Positions 54,890 through 62,901 of a stretch of DNA of 64,000 nt are shown piece after piece (position 1 is the stretch's first letter; every line of letters starts with the position of its first letter). The stretch is from NCBI GenBank assembly GCA_947259045.1, contig CAMYKZ010000012.1, forward strand, positions 115,299-179,298. The letters are read 5' to 3'. The position numbers and the translations under genes were made by a program. A model generated the notes under the pieces. The model was not told where the DNA came from. It made no database searches and was given only the letters and a program-made list of their open reading frames with translations. This DNA comes from an uncultured Afifella sp. Its GTDB lineage: Bacteria; Pseudomonadota; Alphaproteobacteria; Rhizobiales; Afifellaceae.

Positions 54890-55906
54890 TCAATGCGCGC
54901 GCGAAATGCAGAACGCCAGCGCTTCCAGCAGCGCCGCCTTTTCCGCGGTTTCAGAGAGCGGCGCCAGGGCATCATGGGCGATCGACGCATAATGGTGCGC
55001 GCGTTCAAGCGTATCGGCCAGCGCGCCGCTTTCATTGATCAGATGACAGGCATGCACAAGATCGTTGTCGCCGATTTCGCCTTCGATCAGAGTGCGCAGC
55101 CAGAATGCCCGGTCTTCGTCCAATCCGCGGCCATAGGCCAGAAGCACCGGCAGGGTCACCTTGCCCTCGCGAAAATCGTCGCCGATCTCCTTGCCCAGTT
55201 CTGCGGTCGCGCCGCCATAATCGAGGGCGTCGTCGATCAGCTGAAAGGTTATTCCCAGATTTGCGCCATAGGAGCGGAACGCCGCGCGCTCCGACCGGCT
55301 GGCCTCGGCGATCACCGGCCCGACTTCGGCGGCGGCGGAAAACAAAGCTGCCGTCTTTGCCCGCACGACAGCAAGATATTCATCTTCGGTCGTATCGAGA
55401 TTGCGCGCCGTGCTGAGCTGCATCACCTCGCCCTCGGCAATCGTGGCTGCGGCGGCGGACAGGATATCAAGCGCCACCAGCGATCCGACCCCGACCATCA
55501 TGCGGAAGGCCTTGCCGAGCAGAAAGTCGCCAACCAGCACGCTTTCCTGGTTGCCCCACACAAGCCGTGCGGTCTGCTTGCCGCGGCGCGTCGCGCTTTC
55601 ATCCACGACATCGTCATGGAACAGGGTCGCGGTATGCATGAACTCGACGCTGGCTGCGAGTTCGACATGGCCCTCGCCGCCATAACCGCAAGCGCGCGCG
55701 GTTGCCAGTGTGATCATCGGCCGGAGACGCTTGCCGCCGGAATCAATCAGATAGCGCGCCACTTCCGGGATCAGCGTGACCTCTGATCCGGTCTGCGCGA
55801 GAATGGCCCGGTTGACCCGTTCCATGTCCTCCGCCGTCGCCTTGACCAGCGGCTCTATCGATGCCGGCTGCGGCTGGTTTTTTTCCCAGGATAAAACAAC
55901 ACCCAA
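54890..55906 (-). CDS. Polyprenyl (octaprenyl/decaprenyl) diphosphate synthase
   Basis: 338 residues. First aspartate-rich motif DDVVD in TATLFHDDVVDESATRRGK, second DDALDY; GGKRLRPM precedes the first. This is the long-chain prenyl transferase fold that makes the tail of ubiquinone. The start codon TTG at 55906 (LGVVLSWEKNQ) follows AGGGAG at a spacing of 8; the ATG at 55975 would add a sequence without family character. It belongs to isoprenoid metabolism with dxs and ispE in this window. Confidence 0.93.
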   Translation of the reverse strand: MGVVLSWEKNQPQPASIEPLVKATAEDMERVNRAILAQTGSEVTLIPEVARYLIDSGGKRLRPMITLATARACGYGGEGHVELAASVEFMHTATLFHDDVVDESATRRGKQTARLVWGNQESVLVGDFLLGKAFRMMVGVGSLVALDILSAAAATIAEGEVMQLSTARNLDTTEDEYLAVVRAKTAALFSAAAEVGPVIAEASRSERAAFRSYGANLGITFQLIDDALDYGGATAELGKEIGDDFREGKVTLPVLLAYGRGLDEDRAFWLRTLIEGEIGDNDLVHACHLINESGALADTLERAHHYASIAHDALAPLSETAEKAALLEALAFCISRAH

Positions 55907-56081
55907 AATTGCAACTCCCTGTTTGCAGGTAACATAGGCCGCGGTCGGTGCCGGCTCAAAGTGACAGATTGGCACAAGGCGGAATTATCCGTGATTTTCA
56001 AGAGGTTTTGATATTGGCTCGCAGGCAGAATATTCTGACATTCCGTTTCGTGAAGCGCACAATTGTGGTTAAAGTCCGCCG

Positions 56082-56315
56082 ATGAAAGAGCTTTTACGGT
56101 CAAACGACCCGGTGCTGATGTCGTTTCTCGACGTCCTTTTGAGCGACGCCGATATTCCGTTCATTATTGTCGACCAGAATATGAGCGTGATCGAGGGGTC
56201 CGTCGGCATTCTGCCGCGCCGTGTGCTGGTGCTGGAAGACCGGCTGGAGGCCGCCCGGCGGCTGGTGCGTGACGCCGGCCTCGACGCCGAACTGCCGCGA
56301 GACATTTGCCAATGA
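56082..56315 (+). CDS. DUF2007 family protein
   Basis: 77 residues. A small alpha/beta domain (VLMSFLDVLLSDADIPFIIVD, then GILPRRVLVLEDRLEAARRLV) matching DUF2007, which is thought to bind signals near regulatory or transport functions but has no proven role. The next gene starts in its stop codon as ATGA, so the two are translationally coupled. Confidence 0.85.
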   Translation: MKELLRSNDPVLMSFLDVLLSDADIPFIIVDQNMSVIEGSVGILPRRVLVLEDRLEAARRLVRDAGLDAELPRDICQ

Positions 56316-57118
56316 CAGAAGAAGCGGAGGGTCCGGCCACCTCCGTCGACGGTTTTCTCGGCAACCGGATCCAGCTTGTCCAGCCGAAGAGGGGCCACCG
56401 GTCCGGTCTCGACGCGGTGCTTCTGCAGGCGCTGATTCCAGGCGGCGCAGCGGGCCATCTGGTTGATCTGGGCACGGCAACCGGCGCCGTTGCAATGGCG
56501 GCGGCGGTCCGGGCATCGGACCTGACGGCGACGGGCGTCGAAATCGACGCACAGATTGTTGAACTCGCCGAAAGATCGCTGAAACTTCCAGCGAACCGAT
56601 CAATTGCCGAACGTGTCCGGTTCCTGCAGGCCGATGTTACATCGGCGCGCCCGGCGCGTGAGGCCGCGGGCCTCGCCGACGGATGCGCCGACTGGGTGAC
56701 GATGAATCCGCCATTTGACGTCAGTGGCCGGGTTCAGACGTCGCCGGACGCGGCCCGCCGGCAGGCCCATGTCGGCGACGGGGACACGATTGCCCGCTGG
56801 GTCCGGACGGCGGCAGGCCTTTTGAAACCGCGCGGCAGATTGGCCATGGTCAATCGCGCCGATGCGCTGGGACCGGTTCTTGACGCCCTGAAAGGCCGTT
56901 TCGGCGCAATCGTGCTGCTGCCGGTTCATCCGCACAGCGGCGAGCCGGCAACGCGGATTCTGATTTCTGCCGTACGCGATGCAAATGCGCCGCTGACCAT
57001 CCGGCCCGGACTTGTGCTGCACAGGCCGGATGGCGGATCGACTGAAGAAGCAGCGGCAATCCTGGATGGCGTTGCGGGTTTTGAAACTCTGCAAAAACAG
57101 TCCACAGCAGCAGACTGA
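56312..57118 (+). CDS. TrmN6-like tRNA1(Val) adenine N6-methyltransferase
   Basis: 268 residues. SAM site LVDLGTATGAVAMA near residues 50-63 and the N6-adenine/Gln-methyl motif NPPF in VTMNPPFDVSG. The N-terminal start (FLGNRIQLVQPKRGHRSGLDAVLLQALI, in parts) is the TrmN6 (YfiC) pattern. It would methylate an adenine in tRNA. It is coupled to the DUF2007 gene; an upstream TTG at 56306 is rejected in favour of the ATG at 56312. Confidence 0.87.
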   Translation: MTEEAEGPATSVDGFLGNRIQLVQPKRGHRSGLDAVLLQALIPGGAAGHLVDLGTATGAVAMAAAVRASDLTATGVEIDAQIVELAERSLKLPANRSIAERVRFLQADVTSARPAREAAGLADGCADWVTMNPPFDVSGRVQTSPDAARRQAHVGDGDTIARWVRTAAGLLKPRGRLAMVNRADALGPVLDALKGRFGAIVLLPVHPHSGEPATRILISAVRDANAPLTIRPGLVLHRPDGGSTEEAAAILDGVAGFETLQKQSTAAD

Positions 57119-57149
57119 ACAAAAGCCCGCTTATTGGGCGAGCCCCTGA

Positions 57150-58820
57150 ATGCGACAATTCTGTGACGATGTCGCAACGGTGCTTGACGGTTATCCGCTC
57201 GCCAGAATGGGCCGGGCCGGCGAAGCACTCGGCGCCAGCCTGAGCGCCTCGGCGATCGGCGGCGTGTTCGGCGCCCTGGCTTTTGCAGCCTCCATCCCCA
57301 TCGCCAGACCGCTGATCACAAGTTTCGGTCCGCCGGAATTTTTCGTGCTGGCCCTGCTTGGTCTCACCATGGTGTCGGTGCTTTCGCGCAAGGGCCTGTT
57401 CCAGGGCCTGACGGTCGGCGCATTCGGCATGCTGGCGGCGATGATCGGGCTGGATGTGGAGACTGCCGCGAGCCGGTTCACCTTCGGCTCGCTGGCGCTT
57501 GTCGACGGTCTGGACATCACCGCGATCGTCGCCGGCCTGTTTGTCGTTCCGGAAATGCTGGCGGTCTGGAAGTCCGACGATCTGGACAGCCACCGGCTTG
57601 CCGCCCATACAACATTGCGCGACGTGCTGCGCGGTTCGATGGAGACGTTCCGGCACATGAGGGTGCTGATCCAGAGCACGCTCTACGGCATTGGCGTCGG
57701 GCTTATGCCGGGCCTTGGTTCAAGTGTTGCCGTCTGGCTGTCCTATGCCTATGCAGCCAGGCACACCAAATCGGAAATTCCCTTCGGATCGGGGGCGATC
57801 GCCGGTGTGATCGCACCGGAAGCCGCCAACAATTCAAAGGAAGGCGGCGCCATGGTGCCGACCCTGTTCTTCGGCATCCCCGGATCGTCGTCCATGGCGA
57901 TCATGCTTGCAGCCTTGTCGCTGGTCGGCGTGCAGGTCGGGCCGAACCTGCTCGACGAAGACATCGGACTGTCAATCGCGCTGGCGGTTACAATCGTCAT
58001 GGCCAACCTGATCGCCATCCCGATTTTCTTTCTTGTCGTGCCGATGATCGTCAGGCTGTCGGCGATCAACCGCGACGCCATAGTGCCGTTCGCCATTGCG
58101 GCGGCCGTTTCCGCGGCGCTGATATACGATCCGACCGGCATCACGATCATCCAGCTTGCAATCGCATCGGCCGTCGGCATTCTGCTGAAGCGCGCTGACT
58201 GGCCGCGCGCTCCGTTCATTCTGGGCTTCGTTATGGGCCCGATCGTCGAGATATCCTTCATCCAGACATCGGCAATCTGGGGATGGGCGGCGCTGGCCCG
58301 GCCGTTCACGCTGCTGCTGTCTGCCGCGCTGATTGTAGCGCTTGTCCGCGCCTTCCGCGACAAGGGAACATTGTTTCCGGTGTTACCCCGGCGCCAGAAT
58401 ATTGCACTGACTGCCTTGTTCCTGCTGGTTTTTGCCGCAGCCGGACTGACGAGCCTCTGGCTGCCGGAACGGGCGTCAAATGTCCCGACGATGATAGCCG
58501 GCTTCGGACTTTTCGCGGCCACGGCGATCCTCGCGCTGCAATCGCGCGCTCAGACCGGCCATGAACCGACTGTCGAGAGATTTGAAAATGTCGGCTCATA
58601 TTGCGCATATATTGCCGCACTTCCGCTGTTCGGTTTACCGGCAGCAACGGCGATGTTCGCGGCATTCGTGCTGAAAAATATTGGCGTACGGCCCGCAAAG
58701 ATTCTGCTTGCCGTCGGCCTGTTTTTTGTGATCCAGCTGACGATTCTGGTGGCCGTTTTCGACCTGACTGCCGAGCGGGAACTGATCGGATGGCTGCTGC
58801 ATGCGCTGATCGGAGTCTAG
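57150..58820 (+). CDS. TctA-TctB-like tricarboxylate transporter permease, N-terminally shortened
   Basis: 556 residues, hydrophobic throughout. Its beginning, VATVLDGYPLARMGRAGEALG, matches the region that normally lies about 90-100 residues into TctA proteins, after the first GxxPGxGP motif. The second TctA motif is intact (GVGLMPGLGSSVAVWL near 183, then APEAANNSKEGGAMVPTLFFGIPGS). After about residue 415, hydrophobic segments with SNVPTMIAGFGLFAATAILA and ATAMFAAFVLKNIGVRPAK look like TctB. So it is a TctA-TctB-like fusion that has lost the first transmembrane part. It has no recognised TctC partner nearby and may not be functional. Confidence 0.7.
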   Translation: MRQFCDDVATVLDGYPLARMGRAGEALGASLSASAIGGVFGALAFAASIPIARPLITSFGPPEFFVLALLGLTMVSVLSRKGLFQGLTVGAFGMLAAMIGLDVETAASRFTFGSLALVDGLDITAIVAGLFVVPEMLAVWKSDDLDSHRLAAHTTLRDVLRGSMETFRHMRVLIQSTLYGIGVGLMPGLGSSVAVWLSYAYAARHTKSEIPFGSGAIAGVIAPEAANNSKEGGAMVPTLFFGIPGSSSMAIMLAALSLVGVQVGPNLLDEDIGLSIALAVTIVMANLIAIPIFFLVVPMIVRLSAINRDAIVPFAIAAAVSAALIYDPTGITIIQLAIASAVGILLKRADWPRAPFILGFVMGPIVEISFIQTSAIWGWAALARPFTLLLSAALIVALVRAFRDKGTLFPVLPRRQNIALTALFLLVFAAAGLTSLWLPERASNVPTMIAGFGLFAATAILALQSRAQTGHEPTVERFENVGSYCAYIAALPLFGLPAATAMFAAFVLKNIGVRPAKILLAVGLFFVIQLTILVAVFDLTAERELIGWLLHALIGV

Positions 58821-59701
58821 GGCGTTTTCCCTGCCCGGCTGATGACGGCGATCAGCCTTGGCCTTGAATATTCATGCGCAGATCTGCCGGCATTTCCGCC
58901 GAATTCAACCGCCTGCTCGACTGCCGCACCTGCATGCTCCGCAAATTCGCGAAATTGACCGGCATCGACAAATCCGCCGCGATCATAGGTCATGCCCTGC
59001 TGCCGATTGGCGCAGCGCTCAAGGAACACATTGAGGTCTTCATGCAGGACGATCCGGCCATCTTCTACAGCAGCCTTGAGTTTCGGCACTATCACGCGTT
59101 CAAACCGTTTATCGCGTTGGGCGGCGCTGCGGTCTCCCATATTGACCGACAGAACAAGCCTGCCATCGTCGCCCAGCCAGTTTGTGATCCGGGCAAGCAT
59201 ATTGCCGCGCTGCGCGGCAGGGAAAAACGCCAGGATGCTGTGCGCGACAACCAGATCGAACCGGCCGGCAGGCGAATAATCATTAAGGTCGTGGCAATCG
59301 ATGCCGACGTTGAGATCCCGGGCCTCGGCATATTCCAAACACAGCCGCAGCGGCGTCTGGCAGCGATCTATAATGGTGAACCGGCTCCTGTCCAGCAGCG
59401 CCCGTCCGCCTGCCAGGAACAGCCCCATGGCCACTCCGGCAAGGATACCGCTATCGGCGGCGCCTGGAATCAATATCTCAAGGTCTCGGCCGTCAGGCGG
59501 GCTGAACGCCTGGGCAAAACTGACGATCCGGGCGACAATCGCGGCGTGGTCCAGATCGCTGCCGCCGACAAGCCCGGCGGCCCGCCGCGCCGCCCAGTAA
59601 ATGTGATAGTTCGCGCAAGTGCCGCAGCAATCCAGTGCCAGCGCATAGGCGCGATCTGCGAGCGCCGGCAGATTTTCGTCGAAATCCGTCGCCTGTTCCA
59701 T
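58817..59701 (-). CDS. SAM-dependent methyltransferase-like protein
   Basis: 294 residues. A weak Rossmann start (DLEILIPGAADSGILAGVAMG) with SAM-site character, then FTIIDRCQTPLRLCLEYA (acidic end of strand 2), VVAHSILAFFPAAQRGN and DDGRLVLSVNMGDRS. N-terminal Cys-x2-Cys pair (CCGTCANYH). The motif I is unusual (IPGAADSG rather than GxGxG), so activity is not assured. ATG at 59701 has AGGCAGG just upstream and is preferred over a TTG at 59755. It is convergent with the permease gene by a four-base overlap. Confidence 0.7.
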   Translation of the reverse strand: MEQATDFDENLPALADRAYALALDCCGTCANYHIYWAARRAAGLVGGSDLDHAAIVARIVSFAQAFSPPDGRDLEILIPGAADSGILAGVAMGLFLAGGRALLDRSRFTIIDRCQTPLRLCLEYAEARDLNVGIDCHDLNDYSPAGRFDLVVAHSILAFFPAAQRGNMLARITNWLGDDGRLVLSVNMGDRSAAQRDKRFERVIVPKLKAAVEDGRIVLHEDLNVFLERCANRQQGMTYDRGGFVDAGQFREFAEHAGAAVEQAVEFGGNAGRSAHEYSRPRLIAVISRAGKTP

Positions 59702-59900
59702 AACCTGCCTCTCGGAGCCAGCCGGGAAGCCGGTCTGGCGATCGGAATTTATCAAATCTCATTTCGATCAGGGTCTAGCCAAACCGCTTTTTGATCGCCA
59801 TGTTCCGGTAGTTCGAATTCAGTCGGTGACAGCGCTATTCGGCGTCTGCACGGCATATTTGAGACAAGAGCACACCTGAGACAAGATTAAGAGACCTCAA

Positions 59901-60752
59901 TTGATCCAGACCCTGACAGACACGATAAAACGCTTCCTGCCCGGCGGCGGCAAGGATTCGCCGACTGTTCCCGTTGTCCGGCTTTCCGGCGTCATCGGCA
60001 AGGCCGGCCGGCTGCAGTCCGGGCTGACCATGCAGGGGGCCGCAGGGCCGCTTGGCAAGGCGTTCGGCATGAAAAAGGCGCCGGCTGTGGCGATCCTGAT
60101 TGATTCGCCGGGCGGTTCGCCCGTCCAGTCGCATCTGATCTTCAAGCGGATCCGGGCATTGGCGGAAGAAAAGGAAAAGACCGTGCTGGTCTTCGTTGAG
60201 GATGTCGCTGCCTCCGGCGGCTACATGATCGCCTGCGCCGGCGACGAGATCATTGTCGATCCCTCTTCGATCGTCGGTTCGATCGGTGTCGTCTCCGCCG
60301 GCTTCGGTTTTGTCGAAGCCATCAACAAACTCGGCATCGAGCGGCGCGTCTATACCGCCGGTGAAAACAAATCGGTGCTCGATCCGTTCAAACCGGAAAA
60401 GGCGGAGGACATTGAGCGGCTGAAGGCGTTGCAGGAAGAAGTGCATGAAATGTTCGTCGACCTGGTGAAATCGCGGCGCGGCGACGTGCTGGCCGACGAT
60501 CCGGAGCTGTTCACCGGCCTGTTCTGGTCCGGCAAAAGGGCGGTATCTTTGGGCCTCGCCGACAGCATCGGCGACCTGCGCGCCGTGTTGCAGGAAAGAT
60601 ATGGCAAGAAGGTCCGCATGAAGGTGCTATCGGGAGAAAAGAGCTTTCTTGGCCGCAAACTGGGTTTCGGCACCGGCCTGGCGGAACGATTTACCGCGAT
60701 GATCGTCGGCGAAATGGATGAGCGCGCCATGCGGGCGCGTTACGGGCGCTGA
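59901..60752 (+). CDS. S49 family serine peptidase (SppA/SohB-like)
   Basis: 283 residues. VPVVRLSGVIGK, then ILIDSPGGSPVQSHLIF, the nucleophile Ser in VAASGGYMIACAGDEI and the catalytic Lys in GENKSVLDPFKPEK, as in SppA/SohB signal-peptide peptidases. There is no strong N-terminal transmembrane helix, unlike classical SohB. Start is TTG at 59901, because the next in-frame ATG is about 45 residues in, after family sequence begins. It clears signal peptides or membrane proteins at the membrane. A small membrane gene follows. Confidence 0.88.
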   Translation: MIQTLTDTIKRFLPGGGKDSPTVPVVRLSGVIGKAGRLQSGLTMQGAAGPLGKAFGMKKAPAVAILIDSPGGSPVQSHLIFKRIRALAEEKEKTVLVFVEDVAASGGYMIACAGDEIIVDPSSIVGSIGVVSAGFGFVEAINKLGIERRVYTAGENKSVLDPFKPEKAEDIERLKALQEEVHEMFVDLVKSRRGDVLADDPELFTGLFWSGKRAVSLGLADSIGDLRAVLQERYGKKVRMKVLSGEKSFLGRKLGFGTGLAERFTAMIVGEMDERAMRARYGR

Positions 60753-60776
60753 TCGAAGCACGTTTGGGGAGATATC

Positions 60777-60971
60777 ATGCCGCAACTGATCTTTCTCGGC
60801 CTGCTTGTCGCTGGAGGTTATTTCGCGTGGAAAGCCATCAAGCGGGAAATGGCGCGCGTCGACCAGGAACTGAACGAGGCGAAAAAAACTCCGTCCGACA
60901 AACAAGGTGCGACGCTGGAGCTTGATCCGGAAACCGGACGCTACCGGCCGAAGCAGGACGAGCCTGACTGA
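60777..60971 (+). CDS. Short membrane-anchored protein
   Basis: 64 residues. One hydrophobic helix (PQLIFLGLLVAGGYFAW, residues 2-18), then a basic-acidic helical and polar tail (KREMARVDQELNEAKK). GGGAGA precedes the ATG. It follows the S49 peptidase gene by 24 bases, and may be its partner. Its last 31 bases overlap the end of the convergent small gene. Confidence 0.65.
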   Translation: MPQLIFLGLLVAGGYFAWKAIKREMARVDQELNEAKKTPSDKQGATLELDPETGRYRPKQDEPD

Positions 60972-61144
60972 CTCAGACCGGGGTTATCTGCTCCGCTCAG
61001 GATTCGCTCGACATCTGCCGGTTTGGCGCCGAAATCGGCGAGGTCCGCCGGGCTCATGGCTTTCAGAGCATCAAGTTTTTTCAATTCCGGTGTTTTGGCC
61101 GTCCGGTTGCGACGGGTGGCGAATAAGCGATTGAAGATTGCCAT
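60941..61144 (-). CDS. DUF1127-like small basic protein
   Basis: 67 residues (MAIFNRLFATRRNRTAKTPE...). AAGGA lies 9 bases before the ATG at 61144. The segment LKKLDALKAMSPADLADFGAKPADVERIL resembles the DUF1127 pattern (ELxxLsDreLaDiGi-R-diexv). DUF1127 proteins are small basic RNA-linked factors in alphaproteobacteria. Its 3' end overlaps the convergent membrane gene by 31 bases. Confidence 0.65.
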   Translation of the reverse strand: MAIFNRLFATRRNRTAKTPELKKLDALKAMSPADLADFGAKPADVERILSGADNPGLSQSGSSCFGR

Positions 61145-61323
61145 CGATGAAGTCCTTTTTTGCTCTCCGCTCCCGGTGTACAGATGGCACGCTGCCGGTC
61201 GATTTTGCAGTCCCGAACGAACATGGCTGATATGCAGGCAAGAGTGTCCGGCGGTTCTGAATCGGTTGCGCACGAACGGGGCCGGAGCGTAAGCTCCATC
61301 GAGTCCTCGCACTGGAGGCAAAC

Positions 61324-62163
61324 ATGATCCGTGTCATGACTGCGTTTCTGTTCATCGTGCTGACCCAATCCGCCATTGCCCAACAGAATGGCGCCCAACA
61401 GAATGGCGCCCAACAGAATGGCGCCCAACAGAATGCCGCCGGGCGTGATGGCACACCTGTCGATATCGAACTGGTGCTGGCCGTTGACGTCTCCGGTTCC
61501 ATGGACGAGGAAGAACATGCCGTGCAGCGGGCGGGTTATGTCGGAGCGATCCGCCATGCCGATTTCTGGCGTGCGATATCGGCGGGCGCATGGCAGCGGG
61601 CCGCGCTGACCTATGTGGAATGGGCCGGGCCGGAAGGCCAGGTGACCGTTGTCGGCTGGACGCTGATCGACAGTCCGCAAAGCGCTGAAACATTCGCCGA
61701 CACTCTGGCCGCCATTCCGATCGCCTATATTCGCGGCACGTCGATTTCCGGCGCGCTGGCCTACAGCGCCGGCCTGTTCGACGGCAACGGTTTTTCCGGC
61801 GAGCGCCGGGTGATCGACGTGTCCGGCGACGGGCCGAACAATCGTGGGCCGCGGGTCGACGTCATCCGCGATGCGGTCGTGGCGCGCGGCATTATCATCA
61901 ACGGACTGCCGATCCTGCTCCGGCCGTCGCGCAGCATGGTCGGGCTCGATGTCTATTACGCCGACTGCGTGATCGGCGGTCCGGGATCGTTCGTGCTGCC
62001 GGTCCGCAAGGCGGAAGAGCTGGGCGAAGCGATCCGCCGCAAACTGGTGCTCGATCTAGCGTCGGGGCGCGAGACACAGACGGTCATTGCGGTTCAGGGC
62101 CGCGAACGTACCAGCGACTGCCTGATCGGCGAAAAACTGCGCCGGGACTGGGATGATTCCTGA
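61324..62163 (+). CDS. DUF1194 family exported VWA-like protein
   Basis: 279 residues with a signal peptide (FLFIVLTQSAIA, cleavage after AIA at 19) and GGAGG before the ATG. The mature start is four QQNGA-type repeats (residues 20-39). The domain then opens with IELVLAVDVSGSMDEEEHAVQRAGY (DxSxS metal-ion site of von Willebrand A-like folds), later VIDVSGDGPNNRG. The family is a conserved secreted/periplasmic VWA-like protein with no established role. A Cys pair (YADCVIGG, RTSDCLIGE) may form a disulfide. Confidence 0.87.
   Translation: MIRVMTAFLFIVLTQSAIAQQNGAQQNGAQQNGAQQNAAGRDGTPVDIELVLAVDVSGSMDEEEHAVQRAGYVGAIRHADFWRAISAGAWQRAALTYVEWAGPEGQVTVVGWTLIDSPQSAETFADTLAAIPIAYIRGTSISGALAYSAGLFDGNGFSGERRVIDVSGDGPNNRGPRVDVIRDAVVARGIIINGLPILLRPSRSMVGLDVYYADCVIGGPGSFVLPVRKAEELGEAIRRKLVLDLASGRETQTVIAVQGRERTSDCLIGEKLRRDWDDS
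61381..61440 (+). repeat. Four tandem 15-base repeats coding QQNGA
   Basis: Unit CAACAGAATGGCGCC repeated four times, the last copy with one change (GCCGCC for GGCGCC). It encodes the linker after the signal peptide of the DUF1194 protein and keeps frame, so it is likely prone to length variation by slippage. Confidence 0.95.
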
Positions 62164-62173
62164 CCAGAGGCCC

Positions 62174-62776
62174 TTAAACCACCGGCAGACCCGTCACCAC
62201 ACCCGGCTTTATATGCGCCTCGTCCCAGGCCTTGCGGGCAAACACCTCGTGTACCAGCGGCGCAAAATGCTCCAGCGGTCGCATCGGATAGCCCGGATCG
62301 AATGAGGCCTGGTCCCAGCGCTCGCAGAAATCGACACACGACCGGTAACACGGATGATCGCGGTGCTCTTCGCGCCTGTCCGGGTCCCAGCCGTAATGAT
62401 GGGCATAATAGACCATCTGGAACAGGCCGTGATGTTCCACCACCCAGGTCACGTCCTCGCGCATGAACGGGCGCATGATCTCGGCGGCGAACCGGTCGTG
62501 GTTCTGCGGCGCCAGGCCGTCGCCGATATCGTGCAGCAAGGCGGCGACGATCCAGTCGATGTCGGCGCCGTCATCCTCCGCCCTGCTCGCCGTCTGAAGC
62601 GCGTGCTGAAGGCGGGTTACCTTGTAGCCGGAGATCGTCTCGTCTGCCTGCCGGGCCAGCTCGCTCAAGAGCCGCTCCGCGGTGCCGGAATTGAATTTTT
62701 CCTCGTGGCGGCGCAGAAGTTCGTAATCTTCCTGTGTGCCGTCCTTCATCTGGCTGAACGATACTGTGTCTGACAC
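62174..62776 (-). CDS. HD-domain protein, possibly a diiron oxygenase of the PhnZ/MIOX type
   Basis: 200 residues. A GTG start with GGAGGA 7 bases upstream is convincing. Metal-type residues are H58 (LQHALQ), H82-D83 (LLHD), H93 (QNHD), H115/H116 (EHHGLFQ) and D155 or D160 (RWDQASFDP): six His/Asp, more than a normal phosphohydrolase. The pattern fits the mixed-valent diiron HD oxygenases. It may also be a simple phosphohydrolase. It lies 125 bases from the aminotransferase gene and is on the same strand as it. Confidence 0.75.
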   Translation of the reverse strand: MSDTVSFSQMKDGTQEDYELLRRHEEKFNSGTAERLLSELARQADETISGYKVTRLQHALQTASRAEDDGADIDWIVAALLHDIGDGLAPQNHDRFAAEIMRPFMREDVTWVVEHHGLFQMVYYAHHYGWDPDRREEHRDHPCYRSCVDFCERWDQASFDPGYPMRPLEHFAPLVHEVFARKAWDEAHIKPGVVTGLPVV

Positions 62777-62901
62777 GGGCGTTTCCTCCGGGGCTCAGGC
62801 GGGAGCCAACTGCTGGCCGGTTTCATGGCCAGCCGTCCGTTCCGGGCTTAACGAACCGCCGATCGGAACCTCAGCTTTCTGGCAATGGTCGATCTGGAAA
62901 T

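Noticed and set aside
61381..61440. CRISPR-like short repeats
   Set aside because: Repeats are only 15 bases, directly adjacent without spacers, and they encode part of a protein.
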